Assembly: GCF_964355755.1 (NCBI RefSeq)
Contig: NC_092673.1
Location: forward strand, 8,807,001 to 8,871,000
Source: Antedon mediterranea
Lineage: Eukaryota > Echinodermata > Crinoidea > Comatulida > Antedonidae
DNA: 64,000 nucleotides
Direction: 5' to 3'
The position numbers and the translations under genes were made by a program. Positions 45,889-58,639 of the stretch are shown piece by piece. The notes beneath the pieces are model-generated. The model did no database searches, was not told the origin of the DNA, and was given only the letters and a program-made list of their open reading frames with translations. Within the stretch, counting starts at the first letter, position 1; each line of letters begins with the position of its first letter.

Positions 45889-46042
45889 TATGCATCTCTG
45901 TCTGACCGTTTAGTTTTATCAATTATGAACTTGTCTTGATAAAAACATAAATAATAAAACTCGTCCTAAATATGAAAACCTAACCCTCTAAATAATCTCT
46001 CTCAAACTAAAAAAAAATATTTTAAAAAAATGTTCAAGTAGA

Positions 46043-46115
46043 GAATTGATCCTACAACCCCCTTGGCCATAGCCTCAATAAATACAAGCCCACTGAGCCA
46101 TCCAGCTCGTGGATC
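46043..46115 (-). mobile_element. tRNA-derived SINE head
   Basis: The minus strand reads GCTGGATGGCTCAGTGGGCT (A box), then GGATCAATTCTC (B box-like) at normal tRNA spacing. The acceptor stem is not complete and no CCA-type tRNA is evident, so a SINE remnant fits better than a gene. Confidence 0.5.
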
Positions 46116-46799
46116 CAATCGGGTTTTACTTTGTATATGCATGAATAAAACATATATTATACGTAAGCATTTTAACCGACAAATCAGCATGATCATTTTG
46201 AACTTTGAACTTTGTTTGGTTGACTCTCCGTACATCCCAATACTTCCGAAGACGTTCCTTCCGAAGACATGTCGAAGATGTCGTTCTTTGTGACGTCACA
46301 AGTACTTTAAAAAAAAACATAAAATTCACATTTTGGCTCAGATATATACTGTTTCGTATGTTTTTCTTGAAACCATTCTAAGGCGTTCCATGCGATACAA
46401 TGTCAAAATGGCTACAGCATACATATCTGGCGCATTTTAGGTCATTTTTAGGTCACCTGATTTTCACTACGAAAGTATTAAGTGTGTGCCGTTAAAGCTA
46501 TAAAGGTGTTCTTCCACAAGTTCGTGATAAATATAATAATTTATATATATATACATATATATAAATCCAAAGGCAAATTACTAAAAAAAATGACAATGCT
46601 GTGGGTATCAGTGGCTGGATCTCAATGGAGATACAAAAATAAAAAGCAAAAAGCTAAATCAAAACGATAAAGTAAACAGCCAGAAAAGTTAGCAGAGCTT
46701 TCGGGCAACACTAGCCATCAGTGCAAGTGAGGGAATTTGCACTTATCTACATTTATAGAAAAACATTAAAAGAAAGAATTTATAAAATAATACAGCATT

Positions 46800-48060
46800 A
46801 GGCTTCCTGAATAAATATGTTTGCAATTTCTTTTTTAAATACGTTCAGAGATTGTGGCATCTTGTTGATATCAATATTATGTTTATTCCAGGTTATAACC
46901 CCCCTATAAGAAATACTACGTTTTTTATACTCAGTGCGAGGTTTTAGGAACATAGAGGTTTGTATCATTATGTCTGAAGTTATATTTGAAATTATTTTGT
47001 TTGATAGAATTGATAGATATGTGGGTGCACGCCCCATCATAACTTTAAAAATTACCATGCAACATTTATACTCATCTTTAGTTGAGAGGGTAAGCCAATT
47101 TACTCGCTGAAAGTGCATCTTTACATGGTGTGTCCCAAGATATGCCAAATATGATTCGGGCTGTTCTATTTTGTACAGGTTGTACTCTTTTTAGAAAGCT
47201 CGAACCACAATTACCCCAGATTACACTAGGCCTACAGTAAGTTAAATGTGGAATAATAATAATAGAATTTGAAATATTTCTTAATATATTATTTAGAAAA
47301 ATGTGTCTACATCGTTTAAGCATACCTAAACCTTTTAGAGCCTTCGCACGAGTAGGCTATATTCAATATGGTATTTCCAGCTTTCATCAGTGTTTACACC
47401 AAGATGTATGTGGACAGAACGTTCTCTGTTTTTCAATTTTGGAGAGTTTTTGACTTGATCCTATTAGCATAAATTCTGATTTTAAGATGTTAAGACTTAG
47501 TTTGTTATTCTTCAGCCAATCAAATGTGTTCAAGCTCATAGTGTATTGTTTGATAAATTTCATTTTCATTTTCTGATGCATAATATACAATAGTGTCGTC
47601 TGCATACCTACTAATTTTACACTTGTGGCATTTATAATATACATAGGGAAAGCCAAGGGGCCGCCGATTGAGCCCTGGGCCACCCCGCATTTGATGACCG
47701 TACGTACGTTCAGATAACATGTCATTGGCATTTGTGAATTGGGATCTTTCAGAAAGGTAACTTTAAATCACTGTATTGTATAATCTTAATTTACTCAATA
47801 ATATGTGATGGTTTACCGTATCAAATGCTTTTTTGAAATCAAGCATGCACATACCGACAATTCTGCCCTCATCAATTTCACTGTACCAATTTTCAGTAAT
47901 GTTGGCAAGTGCTGTGGATGTAGAGTACGATGGACGAAAACCAGATTGATTTACATATATTAGGTTATAATATTTAAGAGCCATTGTCTGTAAAAAAATG
48001 GATTTCTCTAAAATTTTTACCATGAATAGACATTTCAATAAAAAGCATATCTACAACATT
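46800..48060 (-). mobile_element. Decayed CR1-like LINE, RT portion
   Basis: Minus-strand frames in order: NQSGFRPSYSTSTALANITE and MLDFKKAFDTVNHHILLSKL (48038-47763), VAQGSIGGPLAF with a decayed YADD-like ADDTIVYYAS (47731-47387 and its overlap), SEFMLIGSSQKL, VIWGNCGSSFLKRVQPVQNR (47323-47078) and a C-terminal piece to 46798. Frameshifts break it at several points. 5'-truncated. Confidence 0.85.
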
Positions 48061-48559
48061 CATTTTAATGTTTAGCCTCCGTTACCATGACAACGGTCAA
48101 TTATTCAAATTTTGATGTTTTTGCCATTTTTCACAGATTTCTATAGTGAAAAAGTACAAACTTGTATACTTATTCTAACCAAAAATACTCACAAGGGGTG
48201 TTTTTAAAAAATATTTTTTTTATAAAAGTATACCTCATAAACGTACCTATAACTTCCAAAGTGGTGTTTTTAAATCAATGAGGTTTTTTAATGTGATAGT
48301 CAATAGGTTTGTCAACAATAATCACGAAGGAAAATACGAAAAATACAAAAAAATACAACCAAAATATCAACAAACAAAACACATGAAACACAATTTAAAT
48401 ATGGCTAATCCAATAATAAAATGTATATGTGGCTTGTCATAATGCTACTAGAGTCATACGAATAGTTTAGATAAAATAGGAGAATGTCTTGCCAGGTTTA
48501 TTTCAATTAATTGCCAGAAAACAGTATTTTGCATTGAAATATTTAGTTGATGGAAAATA

Positions 48560-50440
48560 ATGTTAAACTTTGAAATAATTGCGTCAATGGTTTTTATAAA
48601 TGTTTAAATCTATTTTGTGTACAGAGATGCAGAAAGACCTCCCTAAAAATCTGACCCTGTAAATAGGTCATTTGAGGTCAAAAGGGGTCAGAATGCAAAA
48701 CAGGACAGGTCCCCACTTTACTACAACTATTAATGTTTGATCGAAATTTACAAGATAGTTCATAAAAATTCTCAACAATTTTCATTTTTTACCTATAGTG
48801 TTACCTTAGCAACCATTTATATGTGTAACTAAAGAAAGTAATTTAAAAAAAACGTAAAAATGGCGTTTTTATGAATACAAAGAATTGAATGCATTTGTAA
48901 TTTTTCTCAATTTTACTTCTACTGCATTCTATTAATCTTAAAGTGAGGACAAACTTGACCTTGTAAATTCATTCATTTTGAGGTCAAATGAGGTCAACAT
49001 TTTACCATAGTAACTGTTTCTATGCGAAAATATTTTTAAAATAAGGGGTTTTTCATAAATACAAAACATTTTTTCTACATAGTTTACATTTCTTCTTTTT
49101 GCCAAATTTACTTTAAATACTGAATCCTAATCTCAGAAAAAAAGTCTTGACAAATCTGAATAAAGGTAAAAAATTTACCTTTAGTGTTATCTTAAACCTG
49201 TTTACGTAACTAAGGAAATTTTTTTTTAAATAAAATATGGAATTATATTTTACATATTGAGGTCAAATGACATCAACATTTTACCTATAGTGTATTGTAG
49301 CAACTGTTTCTATACGTAACTAAGTACAATATTTTTAATATGGGGTTTCATGACTACAAACAATTGATTACATAGCTTTACTACTTTTTCCCAAATTTAC
49401 TTATCTACTGAATCTCAGAAAATGTCTGTCGGACCTTGTGAAAGGGTCATTTGTTGGGTCAAATTATGTCAAAATGTATTATTTATGTTATCTTAGAACC
49501 TGATTCTTTGCGTAACTAAGGATAATTGTTTTTTAAATACAGTTGAACCTCCCGTAAGTGGCCACCCTCGAGACCTGGAAAAGTGGCCGCTTAACGGGTG
49601 GTGACCCCTTACGGGAGGTTCTGCCGATAAAGGGCCAAAATCACGTATTATGGCTATATACGATATTCTTAACGAAACGACCCTCTCAATTTTCCAGCTA
49701 ATTGTAGGCCTATTATTATTTATAATCAGGTGGTTTAGTATTTTTTAGCATTTTCAGACAAATTTTAAAAGCTTTTATCATATGAAAAATGGTCGGTCAA
49801 AATCTGTGTAGTTTTCTCATCTCTTCACAGTAATGTTTTTAAAACCTCTTCAAAATAAAGCTAATATATAAAGAAATACACTAAACATGGACCTCTAATT
49901 CATAGGTCCATGCAATAAGTATCACATTTTTCGATTGGCCGCTTACAAAAAATCTCATTTTTAGTATAAAAAGGTGCCCGCAGCTGCTTACGGTAAGCAC
50001 CAAATGCACTAACTAGATAGGAAGAACAAACGGGCTTTTCAAAGTGCGTCCGTTAAGGGAGGTGGCCGCTTACAGGAGGTGCCCGCTGTAAATAAAATAT
50101 AGGGTTGTCATGAATAAAAATAATCACAGAAGAAAGTGACCTTGTGAAACGGTAATTTGAAAATGCAAATAAGGCATGCCTGCTAATAATCTACAAATTT
50201 AAATTTGTATAATATAAATATGCAAAATCTAAAGAATATCTCAATTTTAGTTACCATAGTAACTGTTTCTATGCATAACTAAGAGAAATTAAATAATTAT
50301 CAGATAATTAATAATTAATACTGAATCCAACCATCACAGTAAAAAAAATATAGAATTTAAAACCAATATTTATTAATAAAGTGTGATATTTTACATGCTG
50401 ACCTTAAATGAAATGAAATTTCACATCAGGGCTTCAATAT
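48560..50440. repeat. Degenerate tandem array, units of about 200-290 bp
   Basis: Recurring blocks TTTACC(T)ATAGT...AACTGTTTCTATGCGTAACTAAG appear near 48790, 49010, 49180, 49280, 49480 and 50255. They alternate with TGAGGTCAAATGAGGTCAA and CTGAATC...TCAGAAAA blocks. Copies are strongly diverged. A MITE at 49540-50088 sits within. Confidence 0.65.
49540..50088. mobile_element. Pogo/Tc1-like MITE, TA target duplication
   Basis: CAGTTGAACCTCCCGTAAGT begins at 49540 after TA; the right end GGCCGCTTACAGGAGGTGCC..GCTG is followed by TA. CAGT-type ends with TA duplications fit the Tc1/mariner/pogo superfamily. There is no transposase in 549 bases. The disrupted copy is at 33590-34181. Confidence 0.8.
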
Positions 50441-50827
50441 TTGCTGGGTAGCATTAACATACCTGAGTATATCATTGACTTTTGGGGGAAGGTGGTGGAT
50501 CCAGGAGTTTGAAATAGTTAGGGGATTGGAGGCGAGCGTCTAAAAACTTAACTTTATGTCCTATCTTTAGCATCTTTAACTTGGGGTGGGTGGGGGCTTG
50601 GAGAAAGGGGGAGGGGTGGGATGGAGGAGTTTGAATCCGTCTATTTGTTGGGGCGATGCTAGCGGCAGTGTGGGTAGTGCTTGAATACATGAATTTGACA
50701 CTGTATAGTGGATGATCGACCAAAGTGTTACTGTTTATCTTTTTGTGGTTATTGTCGGAGTAGGAGGAGGGGGATTGTAGTCGAAAGTGGTGGTGGATGG
50801 GCATGTGGGATCTGCTTAGATTAGCAA

Positions 50828-51115
50828 ATAAAAGAAGTTTTCGTTTGAACGAATTACTAATTTGTTCAAACAGATTAGTAGTTTGAACGAATTAGTAATC
50901 CGTTTAAACAAATTAGTAATTCGTTTGAACGGATTAGTAATCCGTTTGAACAAATTATTAATCCGTTTAAACAAATTAGTAATTTGTTTGAACGGATTAG
51001 TAATCCGTTCAAACGAATTACAACATATACTTTAAATGGCACTTGTTGTATATGTTGTAATTCGTTTGAACGAATTAGTAATTCGTTTGAACGGATTACG
51101 TTCGAAAAACATATA
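50828..51115. repeat. Palindromic array of ~20-bp TTAGTAATTCGTTTGAAC units
   Basis: About a dozen alternating or inverted copies of GAACGAATTAGTAAT and ATTAGTAATCCGTTTGAAC, plus an inverted ATATACTTTAAATGGCA pair around 51030 and 51110. It could fold into large hairpins. It lies at the broken 3' side of a minus-strand LINE. Confidence 0.8.
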
Positions 51116-51199
51116 CTTAAAATGGCATTAATGGGCTTTCGTACTTTTCTTATTTGATGGTATGATATGTCTTATTACATTCCATGTTTTTTTAACATC

Positions 51200-52850
51200 G
51201 TTTTTATTTTCGTTTATTTTGTCTTTAATCAAATCTGACTTACTTTTTAAAATCATTTGTTGCATGCATTTCGACATTTACGGTATTTTTGTGTTTGATC
51301 ATTAGATATATTACATTTTTTTTTAAATTTATCTCGTTCTGGCATCTTGTTAATAATATCTTTACCAAGCCATGGAGCCGTTTTCTTCCATATTCTATGT
51401 TTTTTCATAGGAGCATGTTTATCAATTACATTTATAAGGTGATTTTCAAGTAGTGAGCACTTTCGTTCACATTTTCACTATGTATAGTTTCATTCTAATT
51501 TATATTTTGGAGATCAGAGATAAAGTCATTTTAATTAAATCTTTTAAAATTTCGAACAAATTTGTACTTGTGTTCCTGTTTATTTACCGTGTCATGATTT
51601 ATTCGTTTTCCCAATATAGCGTATGTCATGGAGTGGTCACCGAGACCAGCATGTATAACGCCAGATTGAAACGTTGGTAAAGAACATTACATCAATAAGC
51701 GTTAAACTATCTTTAGTTATACGAGTAGGTTCATGTATGACGGGCTCAAGTTGAAAGTTCGTAGTAATTCATTTAATCTTTTGGTGTAACAATGTGGTTC
51801 GGTAGATAGGAGGTCGCAGTTTAGATCCCCCATCAACATGAACTCTTTCTTTTCTAATTCAGTTGAACGTAAAATATTTTGTAGGTGGTCAAAAAGACAA
51901 GTAGTTGAATTTGGTGGTCGATACCATAATTTTATTAAAAGGGGTTTACATTTATTGCGCGTAATTTCAACAGATATAAGTTCAAGTTCAGCACACATAG
52001 GTCATAAGTTCAAGTTCAGCACACATTAGGTCATAAGTTCAAGTTCAGCACACATAGGTCATTCCTTATTCTATGTGCGGTATTTTGATTTACGTAAATC
52101 GCAACGCCACCCCGTGTTTTGTTTTGACGATCACGCCTGTATATTACATAATCATCAACTAGGAATTCCTGATCATTGAAGGTGTTATTTAAAAACGTTT
52201 CACTTAAACCAAAAACATCGACATTAATTTAATTTAAAATATGTTGCATCTCATCAAAATGCATTGGTAGACCACAGGTATTTGCATGGGCTATAATGAA
52301 ACCCTTTCGCTTCAATGCTTTAAAAACATCATTATCAATATTATTTACGTTTATGTTTCCTATATCATTTTCGTTTTCTATAAAATGTATTTCAAAGTTA
52401 TTTCAAAATGTATTCGTGATCTCACCATCAAATTGATGATTTGCATCGTTATGAGTAAATCAATTTGGATTAAAATAATATTTATCATCATAAAAATCTG
52501 AATCTAAAAAATGTACATTATTTACACAGTATCTGGCCTTATGTCCCATTTCTCCAAATGATCTACATACCAGGCCTTCATTGTAGTAACATTCATTAGT
52601 GCGGTGATTTGACAGTCCACACAGCAAGTTTTATTTGTCAAGTTTTTGTTTTGATGTCGTCCATTGTTTCGTAGTTGATGTGCATTCCTTACTGGCATGT
52701 GCGTGTTGTTTCTGTTTTGTCGTTGTCTTTGTTGATTTCTATGTGCATTGCTGTGTTTGTTTTTCATCTGTCGCCATGCCAGCTTCTTTTCCAAGTCAAG
52801 ATCTATGGAAGGGATGGCATTTTTTTTAACAATTTACTAGTTTCGCCGAT
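51200..52850 (-). mobile_element. LINE 5' part: zinc-knuckle ORF1 end and endonuclease
   Basis: Minus strand: a knuckle-like CRSFGEMGHKARYC (about 52515-52560; one Cys replaced by Phe), then endonuclease pieces INVDVFGLSETFLNN, RRDRQNKTRGGVAIYVNQN (about 52250-52080), LWYRPPNS and FMLMGDLNCDLL (51998-51717), then DKHAPMKKHRIWKKTAPWLG (about 51420-51350). RT is missing beyond 51200. A 28-29 bp unit (CAGCACACATAGGTCATAAG) is repeated three times at 51989-52060. Confidence 0.8.
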
Positions 52851-53399
52851 CCAGCCGATGATAGGCGAAGAGCACCAGTCGAGATTGAGCTATCTATCGA
52901 TCCGCATTTATAGGTACAAGTTGGCGATATATCATTCATTCATTTTCATTCATAATGGTATATTTATTAAAATCATCTTTACAGAAAAACTGAATTGTGA
53001 CCATTTTTTACATTATTAAAAGGTACTTAAAATATTAAAAATGTTTTAAAAAGATAGCATAAAATAACATCAACCACAAAATACATCATATAAAAATATT
53101 AAAATAAAGGAGCACAACATCAAAACAAGTAAAAATCTAAATGACTGGCCAAGTGATTTGAAAAAAAATTACCTAACATATTATATTTGATTCTTATTAC
53201 TTCAACATTATATTATACAGAGGGATAACATTATTTTCAATAAAGAAGTAAAATCAGTTGCGGTTCCACTGCCTAATCATGTATTGAATGGAGCTGTTAC
53301 AATATCTGACAGTCCGGCAAACAGGGACAGTAAGTTTGTTTGCGCTTCGTAGATCTCTGAGACTCAAACCTAACTGAGTGGAATACACTCATCTTGGCT

Positions 53400-55745
53400 A
53401 GAAATTAACGAGGCAAAAAATTTGCTACAAATTTCATTACGACGTACATTTAACTGTATAAAGCTCGCTTTTGGATTCGCTCTAACATATTCGATTCAAG
53501 TCGGGTAAGACCAGAATGCCACACAGGAGCAGCGTATTCAGTTAAGGGTCTGACATACCCAGTGTAAATAGTTAATAAGTCAACAATTGGCATTTTTAAT
53601 CGCTTAAGTACTTTCAACATATATAATCTACCATTAGCTTTGCTAAGCACTTTAGTGATATGAGAGCTCCTTTTAAGATCAGAACTAATGTTAACGCCTA
53701 AGATTGTAGTATTATTCACAATGTGCAACGGCTGTCCATCAATGTTGACAACAATGATTAACATTTTCTCTAGAGAAATTTACACTCATAACTAAACATA
53801 ATGTTTCATATTATTAACTGTCGTCCATTGCGATAGTTCGTTTAAGTGGTTTTGCATAAATCTAGGTTGCTTAATTGCAAAGACGGGGTTCAACAATGGT
53901 AATATCATCAACATACTTAAATACGTCAATCGTCTTATCGTAAAAACATCATTAACCATGGCAAGGAAGCAGAGGGATCCTAGGCTGGTACCTTGAGGGA
54001 CACCTCCATTTACTAATGGTGTATAGATATTTAACACATTGTGTTCTATCACTTAGAAAACTCATAATCCATGTAATTACAGATGGACGGACTTGAAATT
54101 TAATCAACTTACAGATTAATACATTGTGGTCAAAAGCTTTTTTAAAATCAGTAACCACTACAGTACTTTCACTTTGTTTCTTATCAGCATTTCTATAGAG
54201 AACATCCATAAGCTTAACATGAAACTTTTTGCAATTTTTGCAAAGTGGTCAGTGAGGGAAATTGGTCTAAGTTTATCCCAAGTTCGTAGGATTAGTTTTA
54301 GGAATAGGGATAACCATGGCTCTTTTCCATTGGGATGGGACAACACCATTACCAAAGGACTGATTTATGATTGCAGCCAAAGGTTTGATAATTTCATATG
54401 CAAATTCCTTAATTAATTTGGCAGGCAAACCATCAGGACCAGATGCTTTCTTGGTCTTAATATTTTTAAGTGCACTATAAACTTCATAATTTTAGACAAC
54501 TGGGTCTGGGTTAGGATACGGACAAAAGGCCGGAAGTTCCTCCCTTACAAGGGGTTGGACTTCATTGGTAATATTAACAAAATTATTATTGATAAAGTTA
54601 GCAAAATCTTTAGAATTACTAATATTTAAGTCATCTGGAATGTTAATAGTAGAGTTAGCTTTCCCTTGATTGGTCATGATTCGAATCTGCTTGTACACCT
54701 GTGCCGGGTTAGCCTTTTTATGTCTCTGAACTCGGTTCGCATAATAATCAGCCTTGGCTTTTCAATTTCTGATTTTACTTTGTTCTTTAATATTTTCCAA
54801 TTCACCGAGTGGAGGTCGTCATGAAATGCCTTCTGGCGATCACAAATCAACGTTTTCACGTAAGGTGTCATCCAAGGTTTGTCTTCACTGTGCAGTTTAA
54901 TAGTCTTGGTTGGAAAGAAGTAAGTATTTATCGCGTTCGCTAATATATCAATAAAAGCACAGTCCAGTCTCTTTGATAATTCCTCTAAGCGTTTGTTTAA
55001 CATCTCTACCTCCTCCATATTTGTGTTCCTTGGACATACCGCTGATATGTAAATTGATATCTTTGGTTCTCTAATCATAATGAATGTGATGGCGTGTTCC
55101 ACTTCCAATACGATTAATTCAATATCTTTTCCATTTGATATGTCATTCGTTCCTCTGTGTATGATGATATTTGAGTGTTTTTTTAAATCAGTATTTTCTT
55201 TTAGTTCATCCGTTATACCATTTATAGTAGCGCCTCGTTTCACAATTACATCGGTGTGTGATGACAATTTTCAAAATCACGAAGAATGGAGTCACCAATA
55301 ATCAGAGATTTACATCCATCATTTGATTCGGTTTCTACTGTATTTGGTTTTGACATTTCAATGTGAGGTCGCTTACCTTAATACTCATTTCGCTCAGTTT
55401 TGTCTTTAGTTTCTTGTTCTCCTCTTCTAGTATGTTTTTTTTATTTTTCCTTGTTCCTTATTCATTTCGTTTATTGTTGATTGCAGTGTACCAATACTCT
55501 CACTAAGGTTCTTTATGATGTAGGAGAGTTCCTGTTTACAGCTATCACACGTCCATTTTGATTTTTTAGCTGGTTCCTTTTTTAATTTCAGGCAAGCAAT
55601 ATGATAATCTCTGGAACAGAAAGCACATCCAACAACAGTACCAGTATCCCTTATGCAGCTTTCAAGGCACAAACTATCATCCGGTGGTGGTTGATTAGTT
55701 GGTGGTTGATTAGTTGGTGGTTTATCCATTTGCTTTGGATCTAGA
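53400..55745 (-). mobile_element. CR1-like LINE with PHD-like and SGNH domains joined to RT
   Basis: Minus strand: PHD-like zinc finger (CAFCSRDYHIACLKL...WTCDSCKQ, about 55660-55530); an SGNH/GDSL-like piece (IIIHRGTNDIS, AVCPRN; 55267-54930) running in frame into a pre-RT segment (DKPWMTPYVKTLICDRQKAF); RT pieces VVVTDFKKAFDHN (about 54150), GVPQGTSLGSLCF (about 54000) and LGVNISSDLKRSSH (53764-53450). The endonuclease expected between SGNH and RT is absent. Confidence 0.8.
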
Positions 55746-58600
55746 GGATATCCTTTCCTAAACCCGGCTTGCTCCTGATTCAAAATATTACATTCATCTG
55801 TCCAGTCTATGAGTTTATTATTGATGATATAAAGAAAAGCCTTAGCTATTGTTGGTATCAGAGATATCCCTCTGTAGTTTTGAGATTCAGAACTTTTTCC
55901 TTTTTTGTGTATTGGTATAATTACATTGGTGGCCCAACGTTGAGGGAAATTCCCACTGACAAATATTCAATTGAAGAGAAGCTTAACTTTCTCATATACA
56001 AAATTCGGGACATTTAATAATATTTCGCTCGTGATACCATCAATACCAGTGGCTTTACCTTTTTTTTGTGCTTTAAATGCACTTATGACTAACTAATTTA
56101 ATTTCTGTGTTTAATATTTGATTGACATAGGGCAAGTTGTCCACTATGTTTACAATTTTTGGAAGTGTTTGCGACCGATTGCTATCTTTGATATGACAAT
56201 ATTACTAGTGTCGATGCCATTCCATTAATGAGATTTCATTTGATGGATTGCTTTTTTCTTCTGGGAAGTTTAGCCAGAATCTTTTATTATCGTTATCTTT
56301 GAGGAGTCTTATTATGTTTCTCCTTTTAGTTTCGTCGTAATATTTTTTTTTCTGTTTATTGCTTTTAGTATTTATTTTATAAATGTTTTTAAAAATTGTT
56401 CGAAAATGTCTAAACTGTGATTTATTTTAACTTGTTTTTTCATGGTTATAAATTCTTTATCATCTTGATTTTTTAATTATTGGTTTAAAAATGTATTTAC
56501 ATGCATAGGTGAATTTTCAAATGAAGTAATAGCTCTGTCAATTTATTTTCGCTGATTGCCAACATGAAATTGTTATCGATTCTGTCCATGTACTCATGGC
56601 ACCAGCTATTTCTTAAATGTTTGAGCAAGTCATCTACCCATTTGTATTTGTATTTAATATCCATATTTTCCTCAATTTGGGTTGCGTTGCTTGGCAATAT
56701 ATGCGCATGTAAATCATTCTTACTCGTTGATAGTAAGTAATCGCAAACACTGTTTATTCTACCATTACATATTCATAGGTTGGTTTCTAGTGGTTTCTTT
56801 ACAAAATTGTAGCACATCCTTGCCATTTTTATTAATCATAATATCCTTATTCAGACGATTTACAATGTCGATATCAGCATCGACACTAAGGTAGGCCTAC
56901 TCGTCATAGACTAAAGGGAAATCATCATTTGATATGTATAGTCTTTGGCATTACCGTTACCGTTAAAATCACCTATAGTATATATTTGCTTGTTAATGTT
57001 GACTATTGAAGAAATTCGTCAGCCAATATGTTAAAGAAGTAATCGGATGCGTATTTAGAGTTATGTGGAGGTCTATATATAAACCCAATAATTACTTTCT
57101 TATTTATGCTAACATTTATTTTCATCCACAAAATACATTTGCTTGCATAATAAAGTTCTTCTACATCTAACTGCGATTTGTAATAGACCATGATTCCACC
57201 ATAGCGTTTATCGGGTAGTATATCCACTAATTTTGTATACGTCACTATATTTTTTCCATTTTTCAAGCAAACCAATAATATTATATTGCGAAATGTATTC
57301 AATAAAATCGGCGTTTGGGTACACCTGTTATGCCATTCATGTTCCATGAGATAAATTTAAGCACATTACTTTTAATATTGGTGCCAACTTTAAGGCTATT
57401 ACATTTTTTGTTTTTGTCTCTTTTGGATTTTGTATATTGGCATTATTTATACAAATAAAATGGCAGCAGCACAGCACAACATGGAAAGAAATAATGCTCG
57501 GAATCAAATGAATGGGTGAGACAACAAACACAAGTTTAAGGCATTATGAGAACTATCAAATTAAGTAAGTGGGAGTGAGCTGGACATATCAGTAGGAGAA
57601 CAGACAATAGATGGACTTCGCTAATGACATCATGGAGACCCATGGATGGGAGTAGAAATAAAGGACGAAAAAGAGTGAGATGGCGAGATTAAATAGGCAA
57701 GTATTGGGGTACAGTGCAATGGCAGGGAGCAGCTAGAGATCGTTCACTATGGCAGAAACGTGCTGAGGCTTTCGTCCAGTAGTGAACTGACAATGATGAT
57801 GTTTTTTATCATGGTTGGATGGGCCATGGCCTATTCCCTATTTATTTCTATTTAATGAAACTAATGTTAACCAAAGGTAAACGATTCATTATTAATAATA
57901 AGCTTATCATATCTTAATTTAATGTAATAGCTTCGGCCATCATTGGTTTCTGTTTCTTCCTAATTTCTCTAACTCTTGCTGTGAAGTCTTCACTGACGCT
58001 TGCTTCTGCTCGAAAACCATTTTCATTTTCTCACACGGTTGCATGTCGACGCATCTTTCTGCTTTCTTTTAAAATATCTACTTTTTCTTCATAATTTCTA
58101 AATGTCGATATTATAGGTCTTGGTCTAATTTTAGCATTAGGTTTGTGTGCTCTGTCGAAGTAGATACTATTTCCGTCCATTTTTAAAGTTTCCGTGATGT
58201 AGTCTTTGACTTTTTCTTCGGCTTGAGCCAAACTTTCCCCGTCACTTTCATTTATTCCATAAAATATTATTGTTCATTCGGCTTTTTTTTTCAATTTGGT
58301 CTATTTTAATTTTTAATTTTTCGTTTTCTTTTTTCAGATATTTATTTTCTTCTTCAATTTTGTTCAATCTGTCCTTTAAATTGTTCATGCTACTAGTTAT
58401 TGTATCCATTTTACCTTTCATAAGCCTTATATCTTCAGCAATTTCGTTCATTTTTGTGTTCATATTTCGATTCATAATTTGTATCTGTAATGAAATGTGG
58501 GAAAATGAAGAACCGGTTATCTTTTCTTTGTCGGAATCAGTTTGTTGTGTTGCCTGTCGTGTTGGACGAGGCCCTGGATTTTTCAAAACATTGATTTTAT
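55745..58600 (-). mobile_element. LINE with L1-type ORF1, interrupted
   Basis: Minus strand: coiled coil MKGKMDTITSSMNNLKDRLN etc. (58586-58248), RRM-like NSIYFDRAHKPNAKIRPRPI (58231-58031), endonuclease pieces YGGIMVYYKSQ and IIGFIYRPPHNS (57347-57003), and the start of RT (IPIHKKGKSSESQNYRGISL, NQEQAGFRKGY) to 55745. There another LINE begins. A plus-strand RTE tail is inserted at 57575-57815. Confidence 0.75.
57575..57815 (+). mobile_element. RTE-like LINE 3' tail
   Basis: Plus strand reads WAGHISRRTDNRWTSLMTSW, GRKRVRWRD, AARDRSLWQKRAEAFVQ, then GATGATGATG. This is the usual C-terminal end of RTE-type reverse transcriptases. Opposite orientation to its surroundings. Confidence 0.7.
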
Positions 58601-58639
58601 GTATGACTCATGTGAACAAAGTGATTGGTCAAACTTGAT

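Noticed and set aside
50472-50804. Minus-strand Pro/Ser/His-rich 110-codon frame
   Set aside because: Composition reflects a G-rich plus strand; no domain, splice sites or start context.
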